Translations under genes and position numbers: made by a program | Shown: piece after piece, positions 9,455 through 17,918 of the stretch | Layout: each line of letters begins with the position of its first letter | Position numbering within the stretch: the stretch's first letter is position 1 | Notes under the pieces: generated by a model | What the model was told of the DNA's origin: nothing | The model's input: the letters and a program-made list of their open reading frames with translations, nothing else | Database searches by the model: none | NCBI GenBank assembly: GCA_038527215.1 | Contig: JBCBGC010000021.1 | Location: forward strand, 1-64,000 | DNA from: JAWPMV01 sp038527215 | Lineage (GTDB): Bacteria > Bacteroidota > Bacteroidia > J057 | DNA: 64,000 nt | Reading direction: 5' to 3'

Positions 9455-11122
9455 ATGAAAAGAATAATCCTGATTGCCTCCTTGCTTTTGGCCCTGGGAA
9501 TAGACGTGCGTGGGCAAGAGGCCCCTTTTGTCAAAATTGACTCCGTGATCAATGGTATTTCCTTTAATCGCCTTAAAGTGGAAAACCTGGTGTATGCAGA
9601 CGGAGCCTTATATCTCGATCTGAATATGAACCGACGAGGGGCTATGCAAAACGTAAATGGATCGGTCCGTACGGGTGGAAAGGAATGGACGAACCTCCCG
9701 GCTCGATACCTGGTTAAGTATCAGCCCGGCCTGGACAAAGCCCAGGAGGAGTTCTTCTTCTACAAGCCCCGAGGAACCGGACGTGTAGCCTATCTCGACC
9801 AGCCTTTTAGTGTATCCAAAAGTAAAGTCCTGGCCCAGCCCGATAAGATCTCTACCGCGGAGGGCGGCGGAAAAAGAGTAAACGCTTTTATCCCCGAAGG
9901 AGAAGCGATGCCTGCCCCCAAAAAAGAAAAGCGACCCAAGATCGTACAAGTAGGCCATTGGCAAAATTCACTACCCCTCACTCCTAAAGGCGTAAAGAAA
10001 ATCAAGGTGAAACGCATGGAACCCGGTCAGTATGGCTTTGACAAAAAAAGCGTCAAAGAATTTGACCTCACCAATGACCAGATCGGCCTGAAAGCTGACC
10101 AGAGCCTCGCTTTTTCCACGGGTTTTCTGACTGCTGAAGACAAAATTAACGGCCACCGCTTCGGACTTTTTGGCATCAAAACCAAGAAAGATAAGAGTGA
10201 TGGCGAGTTTCATAATCAGCTCCTCTTTATGGTAGATTCTGAAGGCAAAGCCAAGCACGAGGTCATCAAAAGTGAAAAGCCCATGATCGGGGTGGAGGCC
10301 TTGCCGATATACGAAGAAGTCCCTCAGGATCCCAAGCCGCTCGAAATGATCCTTTTTCTCCACCGGGAAACCAAAAGAAAATCCAATCCTAAGCCGGACC
10401 GAACCAACCATCGCCTCCTGGCCGTCAATGCTCAGGGAGAAGTCCTGCAGAATTCCACCTTTAAGGTATTAGCTACTCAGATGAAATGGCTGAAAAGCAC
10501 GCCATTGCCCGGCGGAAAGTTCCTGATGGTAGGGGCAGGTATGAGACCTGGAGGGATTAGCTACTATACTTTTGACCAAAAAGGCCTGGTGAACAGTGAA
10601 ATCATTGATGAGCAACATCCCCTATACAAGAATGCCAAAATCACGCGCGGTATGACCTTTTACTTCGCCGAAGGAACTCAGAAAACCCTCCCTGATGGAA
10701 GCGTCCTCTTTTTCGATCGCCTACAGCACAGAGCCCAAACACAAGGTACCTTAGACATGACCTACTATGATTACGGTCGCTTCTACATGAAGATAGACCC
10801 GGCTGGCAAGATGGTAGGGGCCCTGGGTATTCCTCGTCCCAAAGGCGTTTCCACTACCAAAGCCGCTAATGAGGTTACCTTAATCAAAACCGATACCAGA
10901 GAGGTGTATTATGAGCGGGGAGCCGCCAGTGGCAATGGCTACAAAGGTCAGCTGGTGTCTATCAACCTGGAGACCCTGGAAGCGAAAATCATCCCCTTGA
11001 AGGCAGGCAAGTTCACCACCTTCACCAACCTGGCGGTAGATCAGAAGAATGGAGCTATTTATGCTACCTTCATTAATCCAGCCAGACCCACTGAAGTTCG
11101 GATCGCTCAGTTTTCTTTCTAG
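9455..11122 (+). CDS. Secreted protein of unknown function
   Basis: A 555-residue protein with a clear signal peptide (MKRIILIASLLLALGIDVRG, cleavage about residue 21) and no further membrane segment. No family is recognised. The body is rich in Lys, Gly and beta-prone segments and contains stretches such as GKFLMVGAGMRPGGISYYTF and QKNGAIYATF, which look like beta-propeller-type blades, but this is only an impression. It is divergent from the CHAT gene (75-base gap) and ends one base before the convergent anti-sigma-like gene, so it sits inside the CHAT/sigma neighbourhood. There is no C-terminal T9SS sorting domain, so the product is probably periplasmic. Confidence 0.75.
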   Translation: MKRIILIASLLLALGIDVRGQEAPFVKIDSVINGISFNRLKVENLVYADGALYLDLNMNRRGAMQNVNGSVRTGGKEWTNLPARYLVKYQPGLDKAQEEFFFYKPRGTGRVAYLDQPFSVSKSKVLAQPDKISTAEGGGKRVNAFIPEGEAMPAPKKEKRPKIVQVGHWQNSLPLTPKGVKKIKVKRMEPGQYGFDKKSVKEFDLTNDQIGLKADQSLAFSTGFLTAEDKINGHRFGLFGIKTKKDKSDGEFHNQLLFMVDSEGKAKHEVIKSEKPMIGVEALPIYEEVPQDPKPLEMILFLHRETKRKSNPKPDRTNHRLLAVNAQGEVLQNSTFKVLATQMKWLKSTPLPGGKFLMVGAGMRPGGISYYTFDQKGLVNSEIIDEQHPLYKNAKITRGMTFYFAEGTQKTLPDGSVLFFDRLQHRAQTQGTLDMTYYDYGRFYMKIDPAGKMVGALGIPRPKGVSTTKAANEVTLIKTDTREVYYERGAASGNGYKGQLVSINLETLEAKIIPLKAGKFTTFTNLAVDQKNGAIYATFINPARPTEVRIAQFSF

Positions 11123-11123
11123 G

Positions 11124-11855
11124 CTATTCTAAAGCCTTCAGGAGGGCTGAAGCCTGGGGTTGATAAGGATGCTGGTCATCCGCAACCATGGCCCGAAGCA
11201 AGTTCTTTGCTTCGGGCAATTTCGTTTGCTGAAGGTAAGTCATGGCAGTGTACCACTGCTGCTGGTAAGGATGTTGATGTGCGCGGGAAAAATAATGCAG
11301 CGCAGAATCAGGCTGCTGCATTTCGAGATGACTAATCCCCCCCAAAAGCTGGAACCAGGAGTGGGTCGCCAACGTCAGGCTATCTTTCGGAATCTCATGT
11401 ATTTGGCTAAGAAAAGGCGTAAAAGCGGCTTGCTCATAGAGCGACAGCAAGTCCGTGTAGGTCGTATCCTCCCCGACCTGCGTCCCTCGAACATCCAGGG
11501 AGGCCTCAGGCTGATAATAGTATTGTGCGAATAAGGCCTGAGGATCTGGTGTGGCGCGGTTTACCCACCACCAGGCACCCAAGCCCACGAGCCCGGCGAC
11601 GGAGGCAGCTACCGCCCAGCGACGCCAGTTCAGGGGTTTTACTACCGGACTAGGGTCTGCTAAGCCCTGCGTTGTCTCCTCCCGGAAACCCGCCTGACGC
11701 ACCGCGATCAAGGCCTGAAGATGCAGGCTAAGCGCCTCCTTTAAGGAAGGGTTTTCCTGTAATTCCTGTTCAAAAGCCGCCATTTCTTCCGGGGGTAGTT
11801 GCTTCCGGAGATAAGCGTCCATTCGTGCGGTCTGGTCCTGATTCGAAGTATCCAT
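11124..11855 (-). CDS. Anti-sigma-factor-like single-pass membrane protein with C-terminal TPR-like region
   Basis: A 243-residue product with a short N-terminal cytoplasmic helical domain (about 1-60; residues such as MDAYLRKQLPPEEMAAFEQE resemble the sigma-binding part of Bacteroidota anti-sigma proteins), one TM helix (about 78-97, AVAASVAGLVGLGAWWWV) and a C-terminal region with helix-turn-helix repeat spacing like TPRs (DSALHYFSRAHQHPYQQQWYTAM). No zinc-binding HxxxCxxC motif is seen. It lies 7 bases downstream of a sigma-70 family gene on the same strand, which is the usual sigma/anti-sigma order. Inference: it holds the sigma factor and senses a periplasmic partner through its TPRs, perhaps the TPR-CHAT protein nearby. 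Confidence 0.68.
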   Translation of the reverse strand: MDTSNQDQTARMDAYLRKQLPPEEMAAFEQELQENPSLKEALSLHLQALIAVRQAGFREETTQGLADPSPVVKPLNWRRWAVAASVAGLVGLGAWWWVNRATPDPQALFAQYYYQPEASLDVRGTQVGEDTTYTDLLSLYEQAAFTPFLSQIHEIPKDSLTLATHSWFQLLGGISHLEMQQPDSALHYFSRAHQHPYQQQWYTAMTYLQQTKLPEAKNLLRAMVADDQHPYQPQASALLKALE

Positions 11856-11862
11856 AAGCTGG

Positions 11863-12462
11863 TCAGGCCTGGGCCTGGGATAAGTCTTTACGCATCAATT
11901 TCTTCAACCGCTGCATGCAGCGGTTTTTGGAGGTTCCGGCCACACTGGCCGAAGCATAATCCATCTCCTGGGCCATTTGCTTGAGGCTTTTGCCATACCA
12001 CTCCGTTTGAATGAGGAGCTGCCGGCACTTTTCTCCCAGTTGATCCAGGTATTGGTGAAAACGGTGCATGTCCTCCCGCCCTTGAATCTCTCGAAGAATA
12101 TTGGCTGCCGCATCAGGCAGATCAAGCATATAATCCTCCATTTCCTTTTCTTTATAGGACGATTCCCGACGAAGGATATCTACACAGCGATTGAAAAAGA
12201 TCGTATGGAAATAGGTGGATAGTTTGCTACGCCCTTCAAACTGTCCAAAGGATACGGCTTGCAGGGTTTTCTGCAGCGCCAGGTGAAAAGCCTCCCGAGC
12301 GAGGTCTGCTTTCATTTGATAACGTTCCACGGCCTTGGGGATGTATCCCTCCCACTGCTGATAGAGGTGATTGGCCGCACGCTCAGCAGGTATGCCTCCC
12401 GCCCGGATCGCTTCCACCAAAGCCTCTTCTGTGTATGTTGTTTTTGATTGCTTGATAAACAA
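11863..12462 (-). CDS. ECF-type RNA polymerase sigma-70 family factor
   Basis: A 199-residue sigma factor. Region 2 is visible at about 65-115 (LSTYFHTIFFNRCVDILRRE) and region 4 at about 140-195 with an HTH (SLKQMAQEMDYASASVAGTSKNRCMQRLKKLM). There is no region 1.1 or 3, consistent with an extracytoplasmic-function-like factor. The N terminus TEEALVEAIRAGG is typical of Bacteroidota members. No ATG fits: the only in-frame start that keeps this N terminus is TTG at 12462, and that codon overlaps a TATATTTG sequence identical to the -7 consensus. GTG at about 12417 is an alternative start. The gene is coupled to the anti-sigma-like gene (7-base gap). Confidence 0.85.
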   Translation of the reverse strand: MFIKQSKTTYTEEALVEAIRAGGIPAERAANHLYQQWEGYIPKAVERYQMKADLAREAFHLALQKTLQAVSFGQFEGRSKLSTYFHTIFFNRCVDILRRESSYKEKEMEDYMLDLPDAAANILREIQGREDMHRFHQYLDQLGEKCRQLLIQTEWYGKSLKQMAQEMDYASASVAGTSKNRCMQRLKKLMRKDLSQAQA

Positions 12463-12511
12463 ATATAGGGTGCAATAGCCAAACCGGGGAAATATGTTTA
12501 GCCGGAAGGCT

Positions 12512-12519
12512 TAAGTTTG
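12512..12519 (+). promoter_or_regulatory. Possible -7 element (TAAGTTTG)
   Basis: Exact match to the Bacteroidota -7 consensus TAnnTTTG, about 34 bases before the ATG at 12554. No TTG is seen at the usual 17-23 base spacing upstream, so support is partial. Confidence 0.3.
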
Positions 12520-12553
12520 TAGCAGTAATGCGCCATCGCTAACCCCTTCTGCT

Positions 12554-12913
12554 ATGCCTGCACACTTTTTCTTCTACTTTGGGCTCAGTTGTATCCTGAT
12601 TCATGAAATGGACGCTATCCGATGCAAAGAATGGCAGATATTTCCGGGCCTGGCCCTCCTGGAAGACCGGCTGGGCTTCCAACTTTTTATGCTGGCCCAC
12701 ATCCCGCTGTACCTGATCATTTTGCTGGCGCTGGCTGATCCTGGCCGGCAGAACGGCTGGGTTTTTGGGCTCAATATCTTTTTTCTAGTACATTTAGGCC
12801 TTCATTTACTCTTCCTCAAGCACCCCAAAAATCAATTCAAAGATGTTATTTCCTGGATATTTATTGGTGGCGCTGCCGTGGGAGGAGGACTAGACTTAAT
12901 ATTAGCACCATGA
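12554..12913 (+). CDS. Small polytopic membrane protein, function unknown
   Basis: A 119-residue hydrophobic protein with about four predicted TM helices: residues 3-17, about 48-62, about 70-88 and about 100-117. The HEMDAIRCKEW segment near residue 17 is striking because it puts His, Glu, Asp, Arg and Lys at the end of the first helix. The general pattern recalls small DUF6713-type integral membrane proteins, from memory only. The stop overlaps the start of the next gene by 4 bases (ATGA), so the two are co-expressed, and the Nudix gene after it also overlaps. No reaction can be inferred. Confidence 0.7.
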   Translation: MPAHFFFYFGLSCILIHEMDAIRCKEWQIFPGLALLEDRLGFQLFMLAHIPLYLIILLALADPGRQNGWVFGLNIFFLVHLGLHLLFLKHPKNQFKDVISWIFIGGAAVGGGLDLILAP

Positions 12914-13455
12914 ATGTTCACAACCGGCTATTTTGCCTGACACTTTTCGCTTTCCTTTTTTCAGCCGTGGTGGTTGCCCAGGATCGCCCTACCATCAAGA
13001 TGGACTGGGGGATAGATAGCCAACTGACGGTTTCCGGTTGGGCCGTATTTGAACCCAATGCTCAACCTCTCACCATCATGCACTGCAGCCGTCTCCTACC
13101 GGGTAATACCTTACCAGACTTTTCTTCGGGGGAACTTCCCGATACGATTTGGGTGCCTGGAAGCTGGGATTATGGCTTTTACATCAACGATGAAAAAGAT
13201 GCAGGCAGCATCGCCTTTACTTACCGCTTTGCCATGATCGAGGGCAAGGCACATTTTTACTTTCAGGACTTTGTGCATGATGCCACCGGGACAGAATTTG
13301 GCTCCTTAGGTCCCCTGATTTTCAGGGATACTGAGGAGAGTATTGCCCCTTTTACCAAAGAACAATACGGCCAGCTACTCTATAATCTCCGGCTCAACGT
13401 GGTTGGTCTTATCAACAGCTGGTATAACTCTACCAAGCGCTGCATGGATGGCTAA
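12910..13455 (+). CDS. Secreted protein of unknown function
   Basis: A 181-residue product with an N-terminal signal peptide (hydrophobic residues about 8-21, cleavage after VVVAQ). The rest has no recognised domain and looks beta-rich (TVSGWAVFEPNAQPLTIMHC, HFYFQDFVHDATGTEF). It contains two Cys after the signal (in IMHC and KRCMDG). It overlaps the upstream membrane-protein gene by 4 bases and the downstream Nudix gene by 8 bases, so the three form one translationally coupled unit. Periplasmic location is likely; function unknown. Confidence 0.68.
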   Translation: MNVHNRLFCLTLFAFLFSAVVVAQDRPTIKMDWGIDSQLTVSGWAVFEPNAQPLTIMHCSRLLPGNTLPDFSSGELPDTIWVPGSWDYGFYINDEKDAGSIAFTYRFAMIEGKAHFYFQDFVHDATGTEFGSLGPLIFRDTEESIAPFTKEQYGQLLYNLRLNVVGLINSWYNSTKRCMDG

Positions 13456-13858
13456 ATCAATAAAGGAAATCGACAAACTGGCCTGGATCGAAATTCAGGA
13501 CGGCAAGATTCTCAGTACCCGCAGCCATGGCAGGGAAAAATACTATATCCCCGGCGGTAAGCGGGAAGTCGGTGAAACGGATTCCCAGGCCCTTTGCCGG
13601 GAAATCAAGGAAGAACTTCAAGTCGACCTGGATCCAGCATCTCTTGCTTTTTTCGGGACCTTTCAAGCCCAGGCAGATGCCCACGATGAAGGGATTTTGG
13701 TAAAAATGACCTGTTATACAGGCTCCTATAGGGGAAGCCTCTCCCCCGCCGCGGAGATCGCAGAAATGCAATGGCTGACCCTGGATGATATGGACCGGAT
13801 TTCTGCGGTGGACCGATTGATTTTTTCCTTTTTGGCGAAAAAGGGCATGCTAGGATAG
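13448..13858 (+). CDS. Nudix hydrolase
   Basis: A 136-residue Nudix-family pyrophosphohydrolase, cytoplasmic. The Nudix box runs from Gly37 to Val59: G-x5-E43-x7-R51-E52-I-K-E55-E56, with the usual Gly near its end replaced by Gln58. The Mg-binding Glu residues are kept. Families of this type hydrolyse nucleoside diphosphates linked to another moiety; the substrate cannot be read from sequence. A longer frame starts at 13343 but overlaps the upstream gene by over 100 bases. The ATG at 13448 (MAKSIKEIDKLAWI) matches the family N terminus and gives the 8-base overlap expected of coupled genes. Confidence 0.88.
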   Translation: MAKSIKEIDKLAWIEIQDGKILSTRSHGREKYYIPGGKREVGETDSQALCREIKEELQVDLDPASLAFFGTFQAQADAHDEGILVKMTCYTGSYRGSLSPAAEIAEMQWLTLDDMDRISAVDRLIFSFLAKKGMLG

Positions 13859-13880
13859 CCTGACCCATCCTAACATGCCC
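13838..13880 (-). terminator. Rho-independent terminator for the minus-strand operon
   Basis: 14-base arms with one mismatch (GGGCATGCTAGGAT, 13843-13856; ATCCTAACATGCCC, 13867-13880). Read on the minus strand the hairpin is followed by TTTTT (13842-13838). The structure overlaps the 3' end of the Nudix gene. On the plus strand no T-run follows, so it acts mainly on transcripts from the alpha/beta hydrolase side. Confidence 0.75.
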
Positions 13881-13893
13881 GCAATCACTGGCA

Positions 13894-14991
13894 TCAATCC
13901 GTCAGGAGAGCTTTTAGCACCTCCACCCCTTTGGTAGAATTATACATCTGGGCTGCATCATGGCCTACGTTGTTCACGATTTCCTTTTGATGGATATGGG
14001 TTGAAGCAAAAAAGGCATTGAGGTAATCGAACATGAGTTCCCCCCTTCGGAAGCGATTTTCACCTAAGAGAACCGCTGCGCAGTCCGTGGTATTGAGGGT
14101 TCCGCCGGTGAAAATATCCAGGGTGCCCATCAGATAGGTTAGGTTTCGACTTACAAACCTTTCCCGAATGGTGGTCGCACTCACGCCAGATAAATAGGCG
14201 ATGGGAGATTCTGAACCATAAGGCCAGTTGGTATAGGCATTACAGCCACTGGGCACTGTAAAGCCGCTTCCATCCCACCGCTCATTGCCAGGGTAAAAGA
14301 AATACTGGCTATTCGCCACCACATAAGAAACATCTACCCCTGCTACTTCATCCTCGGCTGCTCCCGCTGCCGCATACAGGTGGGTAAATTGGGCACCAGC
14401 CGAGTGTCCGGTCAAGATGATGTTTTCCAGAAAAGGAAAGGCCTCCTTATCGGACAGGTGGCGAATCAGGCTATCTATCACGGTGTAAGAACTGATTTTT
14501 TCACTGGTGATGTTGGAGGACTGGAAGCCTCTTTTCCATCCGTTGCTGGACCAGTAAACCAGATTTTGGTTCCCGCCTATGTCATCGCTGGTCTTGAAGT
14601 GCGGCGCAATGACAATGGTTTCATCCTGCTGATTCATCGAAAGAACAGCGTTGATCATCCAGCTATAATATTCGTTGGCGTTGCGGTTATTTCCATGCAC
14701 GACGATGATAGCTGATTTGAGGGCGCCCCAGGTAGTTGCCGGTCTGAGGATGTCATAGCTAGCAAAAAATTCCATTGCTAAGTCCGCGGAGCCAGCCGAA
14801 AATGTCATGCTTTGACCTGCACAACTCACCGTCAGACAAGGAGCCTCTACCGTAAAGCTCGTATCCGTGGGCGCGGGTGGTTGATAAATAACCTGAGGGG
14901 TAAAAAAGCCGTCATCTTCCTTTTCGCAGCTGAGGAGAAAAGGCATCAACAGGAAAATGAGCAAGCCAAATTGAGAAAATGAGTGATTCAT
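13894..14991 (-). CDS. Alpha/beta hydrolase lipoprotein (probable esterase)
   Basis: A 365-residue lipoprotein: the signal ends in LLSC (Cys22), followed by Glu-Lys-Glu. The catalytic part has an oxyanion-side HGNNRNANEYY segment, the nucleophile elbow GHSAG (Ser197), a likely acid in MGTLD, and the His of VGHDA near the C terminus. This arrangement fits a serine esterase/lipase or related alpha/beta hydrolase at the cell surface or in the periplasm. It is the last gene of the minus-strand SusC/SusD operon (22-base gap) and is followed by a terminator. Inference: it removes ester groups or cleaves the ligand imported by this SusCD pair. Confidence 0.82.
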   Translation of the reverse strand: MNHSFSQFGLLIFLLMPFLLSCEKEDDGFFTPQVIYQPPAPTDTSFTVEAPCLTVSCAGQSMTFSAGSADLAMEFFASYDILRPATTWGALKSAIIVVHGNNRNANEYYSWMINAVLSMNQQDETIVIAPHFKTSDDIGGNQNLVYWSSNGWKRGFQSSNITSEKISSYTVIDSLIRHLSDKEAFPFLENIILTGHSAGAQFTHLYAAAGAAEDEVAGVDVSYVVANSQYFFYPGNERWDGSGFTVPSGCNAYTNWPYGSESPIAYLSGVSATTIRERFVSRNLTYLMGTLDIFTGGTLNTTDCAAVLLGENRFRRGELMFDYLNAFFASTHIHQKEIVNNVGHDAAQMYNSTKGVEVLKALLTD

Positions 14992-15013
14992 TTTTGCTAC
15001 GTTAAAGGATAAA

Positions 15014-16489
15014 CTATTGCCAGGAAAGCGCTAACCAACTACCATCAGAAACACAGCTCCAAACGGAAGCAAAGTCCAGCCCGGGGAATTGGCTAGCCAC
15101 CCCGGCACAACTAATAGATGCGGTGGTGATTTTCACCCCATCTTCGGTGATGTCCGCATTGCCCCCATAGGCGATGATTTGATCTGTGGGGTAGAAAAAA
15201 CTGCTAAAACCAGCCGAGCTGCCCAGTTGTCCCACTACATGCCCGGCATAATCACCGGAGTCATCTGCATCAGTAACCGTCACTTTCCCTGTGGCGTAGC
15301 CTCGAGCTGCGGTCCCATCCAATCTACCGAATAGTCCTCCAGCCCGGTTTCTCCCGGTTACATTGCCCGTGGCGTAACAATCAAATACTGAGGCGTCGGA
15401 TTCCACCGAACCCACCAGACCACCTGCCCTGGAGGACAGGGATTCACAGTTTCCGCTGGCAAAGGACTGTTGGATGGTGCCCATGTCCGTAAGGCCCACC
15501 AATCCTCCCACTCTGGAAAGGTCAGCGAAAACCCCGCAAGAGGAAGAACACCGGTCTATGAGCCCCGCTTGCTGCGAACCCACCAGTCCACCAATCCGGC
15601 TGCTCGTCCCGGTAATGCTGCCTGAAGCATGACAGTTGACGATAGACCCATTCATTTGACGACCGACCAAAGCTCCGGTAGCCTGAGCCCCCGCAATCCC
15701 CGTGGTTTGTACCACCAGATTACGGATTTCCCCCGCTCCGTCGATCACCCCGAATAGTCCTACTTCATTCTGGTCGGGTCGCTGAATGTTGAGCCCGGAG
15801 ATCACATGATCTCCTCCGTCCAGTTTTCCTTCAAAACTTTCTCCCAACACCCCAATCGGCACCCAGCCAGCCGCCTCTCCCTCCGGATATCCGCTAAGGT
15901 CTATGTCTGCTACCACGATAAAGTGATCAGTGAGGAATAAGCGGATGAGGTCGAATTGTTCGGCCGTGGCGACCTGGTAAGGGTCCTGCGCTGTACCGGT
16001 TCCACCCGCAAACAAAGGTTTGGGTTCAATCTCGGTGCGAAAGGCTAAGCGGAAGTTTTCTCCCAGGCTTTCTCCCTTCTGACCAAAACTCCCTGCCTGT
16101 ATGTTGAGCGTATAATCAGCTTCATACGCCAGGCTGTCCCCCGGACTGATGGCCATGATGGATTGATTATCGTTGAAGGAAACAATCACCGATGCAGGCC
16201 CTCCCGGTCCCGTAAGGGAGAAAGCTGACTCAGCTTGATTGGGATCAACCGGAACAGAAAAAATCACGGTAAAGGCGTCATCCACCTTGACGCCCTCTTT
16301 GCCATCTTCCAGTCCTACCCCATTAATCTGAACAGCGACTATTTCCAGGCGTTCTCCTGATAGCGGGTAAAAGGGGTCCGGTTTGGTACAACCTACCAGC
16401 AGACAGGCCATCAGGAGCCCTAGACCTATTGGGGATTTTTTGCCAGACCTCAGCAAATACTGAGGCTTGAATATCTTACGTAACATCAT
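15014..16489 (-). CDS. Surface lipoprotein with Ig-like domain and GLUG repeats
   Basis: A 491-residue lipoprotein with lipobox LLVGC (Cys34). A bacterial Ig-like (Big_5-type) domain (about 45-155) is followed by a spacer beginning FAGGTGTAQDPYQVATAEQF, then GLUG-type repeats (about 240-410) recognisable as repeated GGLVG...C/SxSG units. Such repeats form right-handed beta-solenoids in surface adhesins or binding proteins. It overlaps the SusD gene by 4 bases, so it probably occupies the position of a surface glycan- or ligand-binding protein in this operon. The start could also be Met2; the choice does not alter the lipobox. Confidence 0.82.
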   Translation of the reverse strand: MMLRKIFKPQYLLRSGKKSPIGLGLLMACLLVGCTKPDPFYPLSGERLEIVAVQINGVGLEDGKEGVKVDDAFTVIFSVPVDPNQAESAFSLTGPGGPASVIVSFNDNQSIMAISPGDSLAYEADYTLNIQAGSFGQKGESLGENFRLAFRTEIEPKPLFAGGTGTAQDPYQVATAEQFDLIRLFLTDHFIVVADIDLSGYPEGEAAGWVPIGVLGESFEGKLDGGDHVISGLNIQRPDQNEVGLFGVIDGAGEIRNLVVQTTGIAGAQATGALVGRQMNGSIVNCHASGSITGTSSRIGGLVGSQQAGLIDRCSSSCGVFADLSRVGGLVGLTDMGTIQQSFASGNCESLSSRAGGLVGSVESDASVFDCYATGNVTGRNRAGGLFGRLDGTAARGYATGKVTVTDADDSGDYAGHVVGQLGSSAGFSSFFYPTDQIIAYGGNADITEDGVKITTASISCAGVASQFPGLDFASVWSCVSDGSWLALSWQ

Positions 16490-17907
16490 TGATTTACAGG
16501 GGTTTTAGCACACAGCCCAGGATCAGCAGGCGCATTAGGGTTGGCATCAAGTTCATTGGCAGCGTACAAAAATCGTTGAGGAAGACAGCTTCCTCCATTG
16601 GGATTTACCGGAAAAGCTACGGCAATCTCAGGTTCTCTTTCTCGCAGGCGGCGGGCATCATTATAGGGCATCCAGGTGCCAAAACCAGATACATAGCGCT
16701 CTTCAATAATTTCCCGCAACAGGGCGGTTTCAGGGGCCAGTTCATCTGGATTTTCTAAGCCAAACTCTTCAAAATCATCTTCATCCAGGGCACCGTATTT
16801 CGGGGCAATCGCAGGGTCTAGCTGACGAAAGGCATCCCCTGAATCCAGCCAGGCCCGATACACATTGAGCGCATCCAGGCCCGACAAAAAACCTTGCGTT
16901 CGGGTCACGGCTTCTGCCAGAATTAACTGATTCTCCGCGAAAGTCAGCAGCGGCATCGGCTGGGTAGCTGCGCCCACTCCCTGGTTGGCGTTGGCGTCAG
17001 AATCCTCCAGAATATAAAAGAGGAAACGGGCGCGTTCATCCGTTTTGGCGTGGCTGCGGGAAATCGTTGCTGTATCGGAAAGCATGCGAAGTAAATAACT
17101 CATATTGCCATCCTTCAGGTTGCCGATATCACCCGCCCTGGAGCCAGCCGCCAATTGCCAGAAAAGGTTTTTGTTATCGGTATTGGTATCGTCGATCGGA
17201 TGAAAAAGCATGGATTCTGCATGGTCTTGGATGCCATTCTCAGCAGCTTCTAGGGCCTCTGGATATTTTCGGAGTTGCAGATAAAAGCGGGCTTTGAGGG
17301 TATAGGCTGCCGCCCGCCAGGCGGACAGGCTCCCCTGGTAATAAATATCCTGGGGAATCACCAGCTCATTTTCTACCCCATCGAATAAGCCGATGGCTTC
17401 ATCCAGCCGGCTCAGCAAGGCTTCAAAGACCTGCACCTGCGGGTCAAAGACGGGAGTGGGGCTTCCTTCTGTCGCAGCCTCCGCATAAGGCACATCTCCA
17501 AAGATAGAAGCCATGGTTCCTATAGTATGGGCCTCCATCACGTAGGTAATCCCTACCAGTTGGGGATGATCGGTCGATTTTTCCTGAATGGTCCGCAGTT
17601 GGGATAACACACTATGGTAGGCCCGGTTCCAGGTAGAATTGGACTCCGCCGTGGTAATGTTGTGTTGGTCCAGGCTCAGATAGGAACTCTGAAACCCACT
17701 AAGCTGTCGGGTCCACAATGCAGAAATGCGTTGCAAATGCCCGACTTGTACATGGATGTTCCCCAATTGGGTACCTGTCAAAAAAGAGATTCCGGCAATG
17801 GCATCTATGGTGATGTCATTGGGGTTGTCATTGACCCCTTTATTGAGCTCCTGACAGCCCATCAGGCTGACCCCAAGGAGGAATACGATGTTGATTTTTT
17901 TCCACAT
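16486..17907 (-). CDS. SusD/RagB-family nutrient-binding outer-membrane lipoprotein
   Basis: A 473-residue SusD homologue of the shorter SusD-like type. Lipobox SLMGC (Cys18) anchors it to the outer membrane facing outward. TPR-like helices are visible (AAYTLKARFYLQLRKYPEAL), and the C-terminal region has the ERYVSGFGTWMPYNDARRLR pattern of this subfamily. It works as a lid over the SusC channel encoded 11 bases upstream. The ligand is unknown: no glycoside hydrolase is found in this operon, only esterase-like enzymes, so the cargo need not be a polysaccharide. Confidence 0.9.
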   Translation of the reverse strand: MWKKINIVFLLGVSLMGCQELNKGVNDNPNDITIDAIAGISFLTGTQLGNIHVQVGHLQRISALWTRQLSGFQSSYLSLDQHNITTAESNSTWNRAYHSVLSQLRTIQEKSTDHPQLVGITYVMEAHTIGTMASIFGDVPYAEAATEGSPTPVFDPQVQVFEALLSRLDEAIGLFDGVENELVIPQDIYYQGSLSAWRAAAYTLKARFYLQLRKYPEALEAAENGIQDHAESMLFHPIDDTNTDNKNLFWQLAAGSRAGDIGNLKDGNMSYLLRMLSDTATISRSHAKTDERARFLFYILEDSDANANQGVGAATQPMPLLTFAENQLILAEAVTRTQGFLSGLDALNVYRAWLDSGDAFRQLDPAIAPKYGALDEDDFEEFGLENPDELAPETALLREIIEERYVSGFGTWMPYNDARRLREREPEIAVAFPVNPNGGSCLPQRFLYAANELDANPNAPADPGLCAKTPVNQ

Positions 17908-17918
17908 AATTCCCTGAC

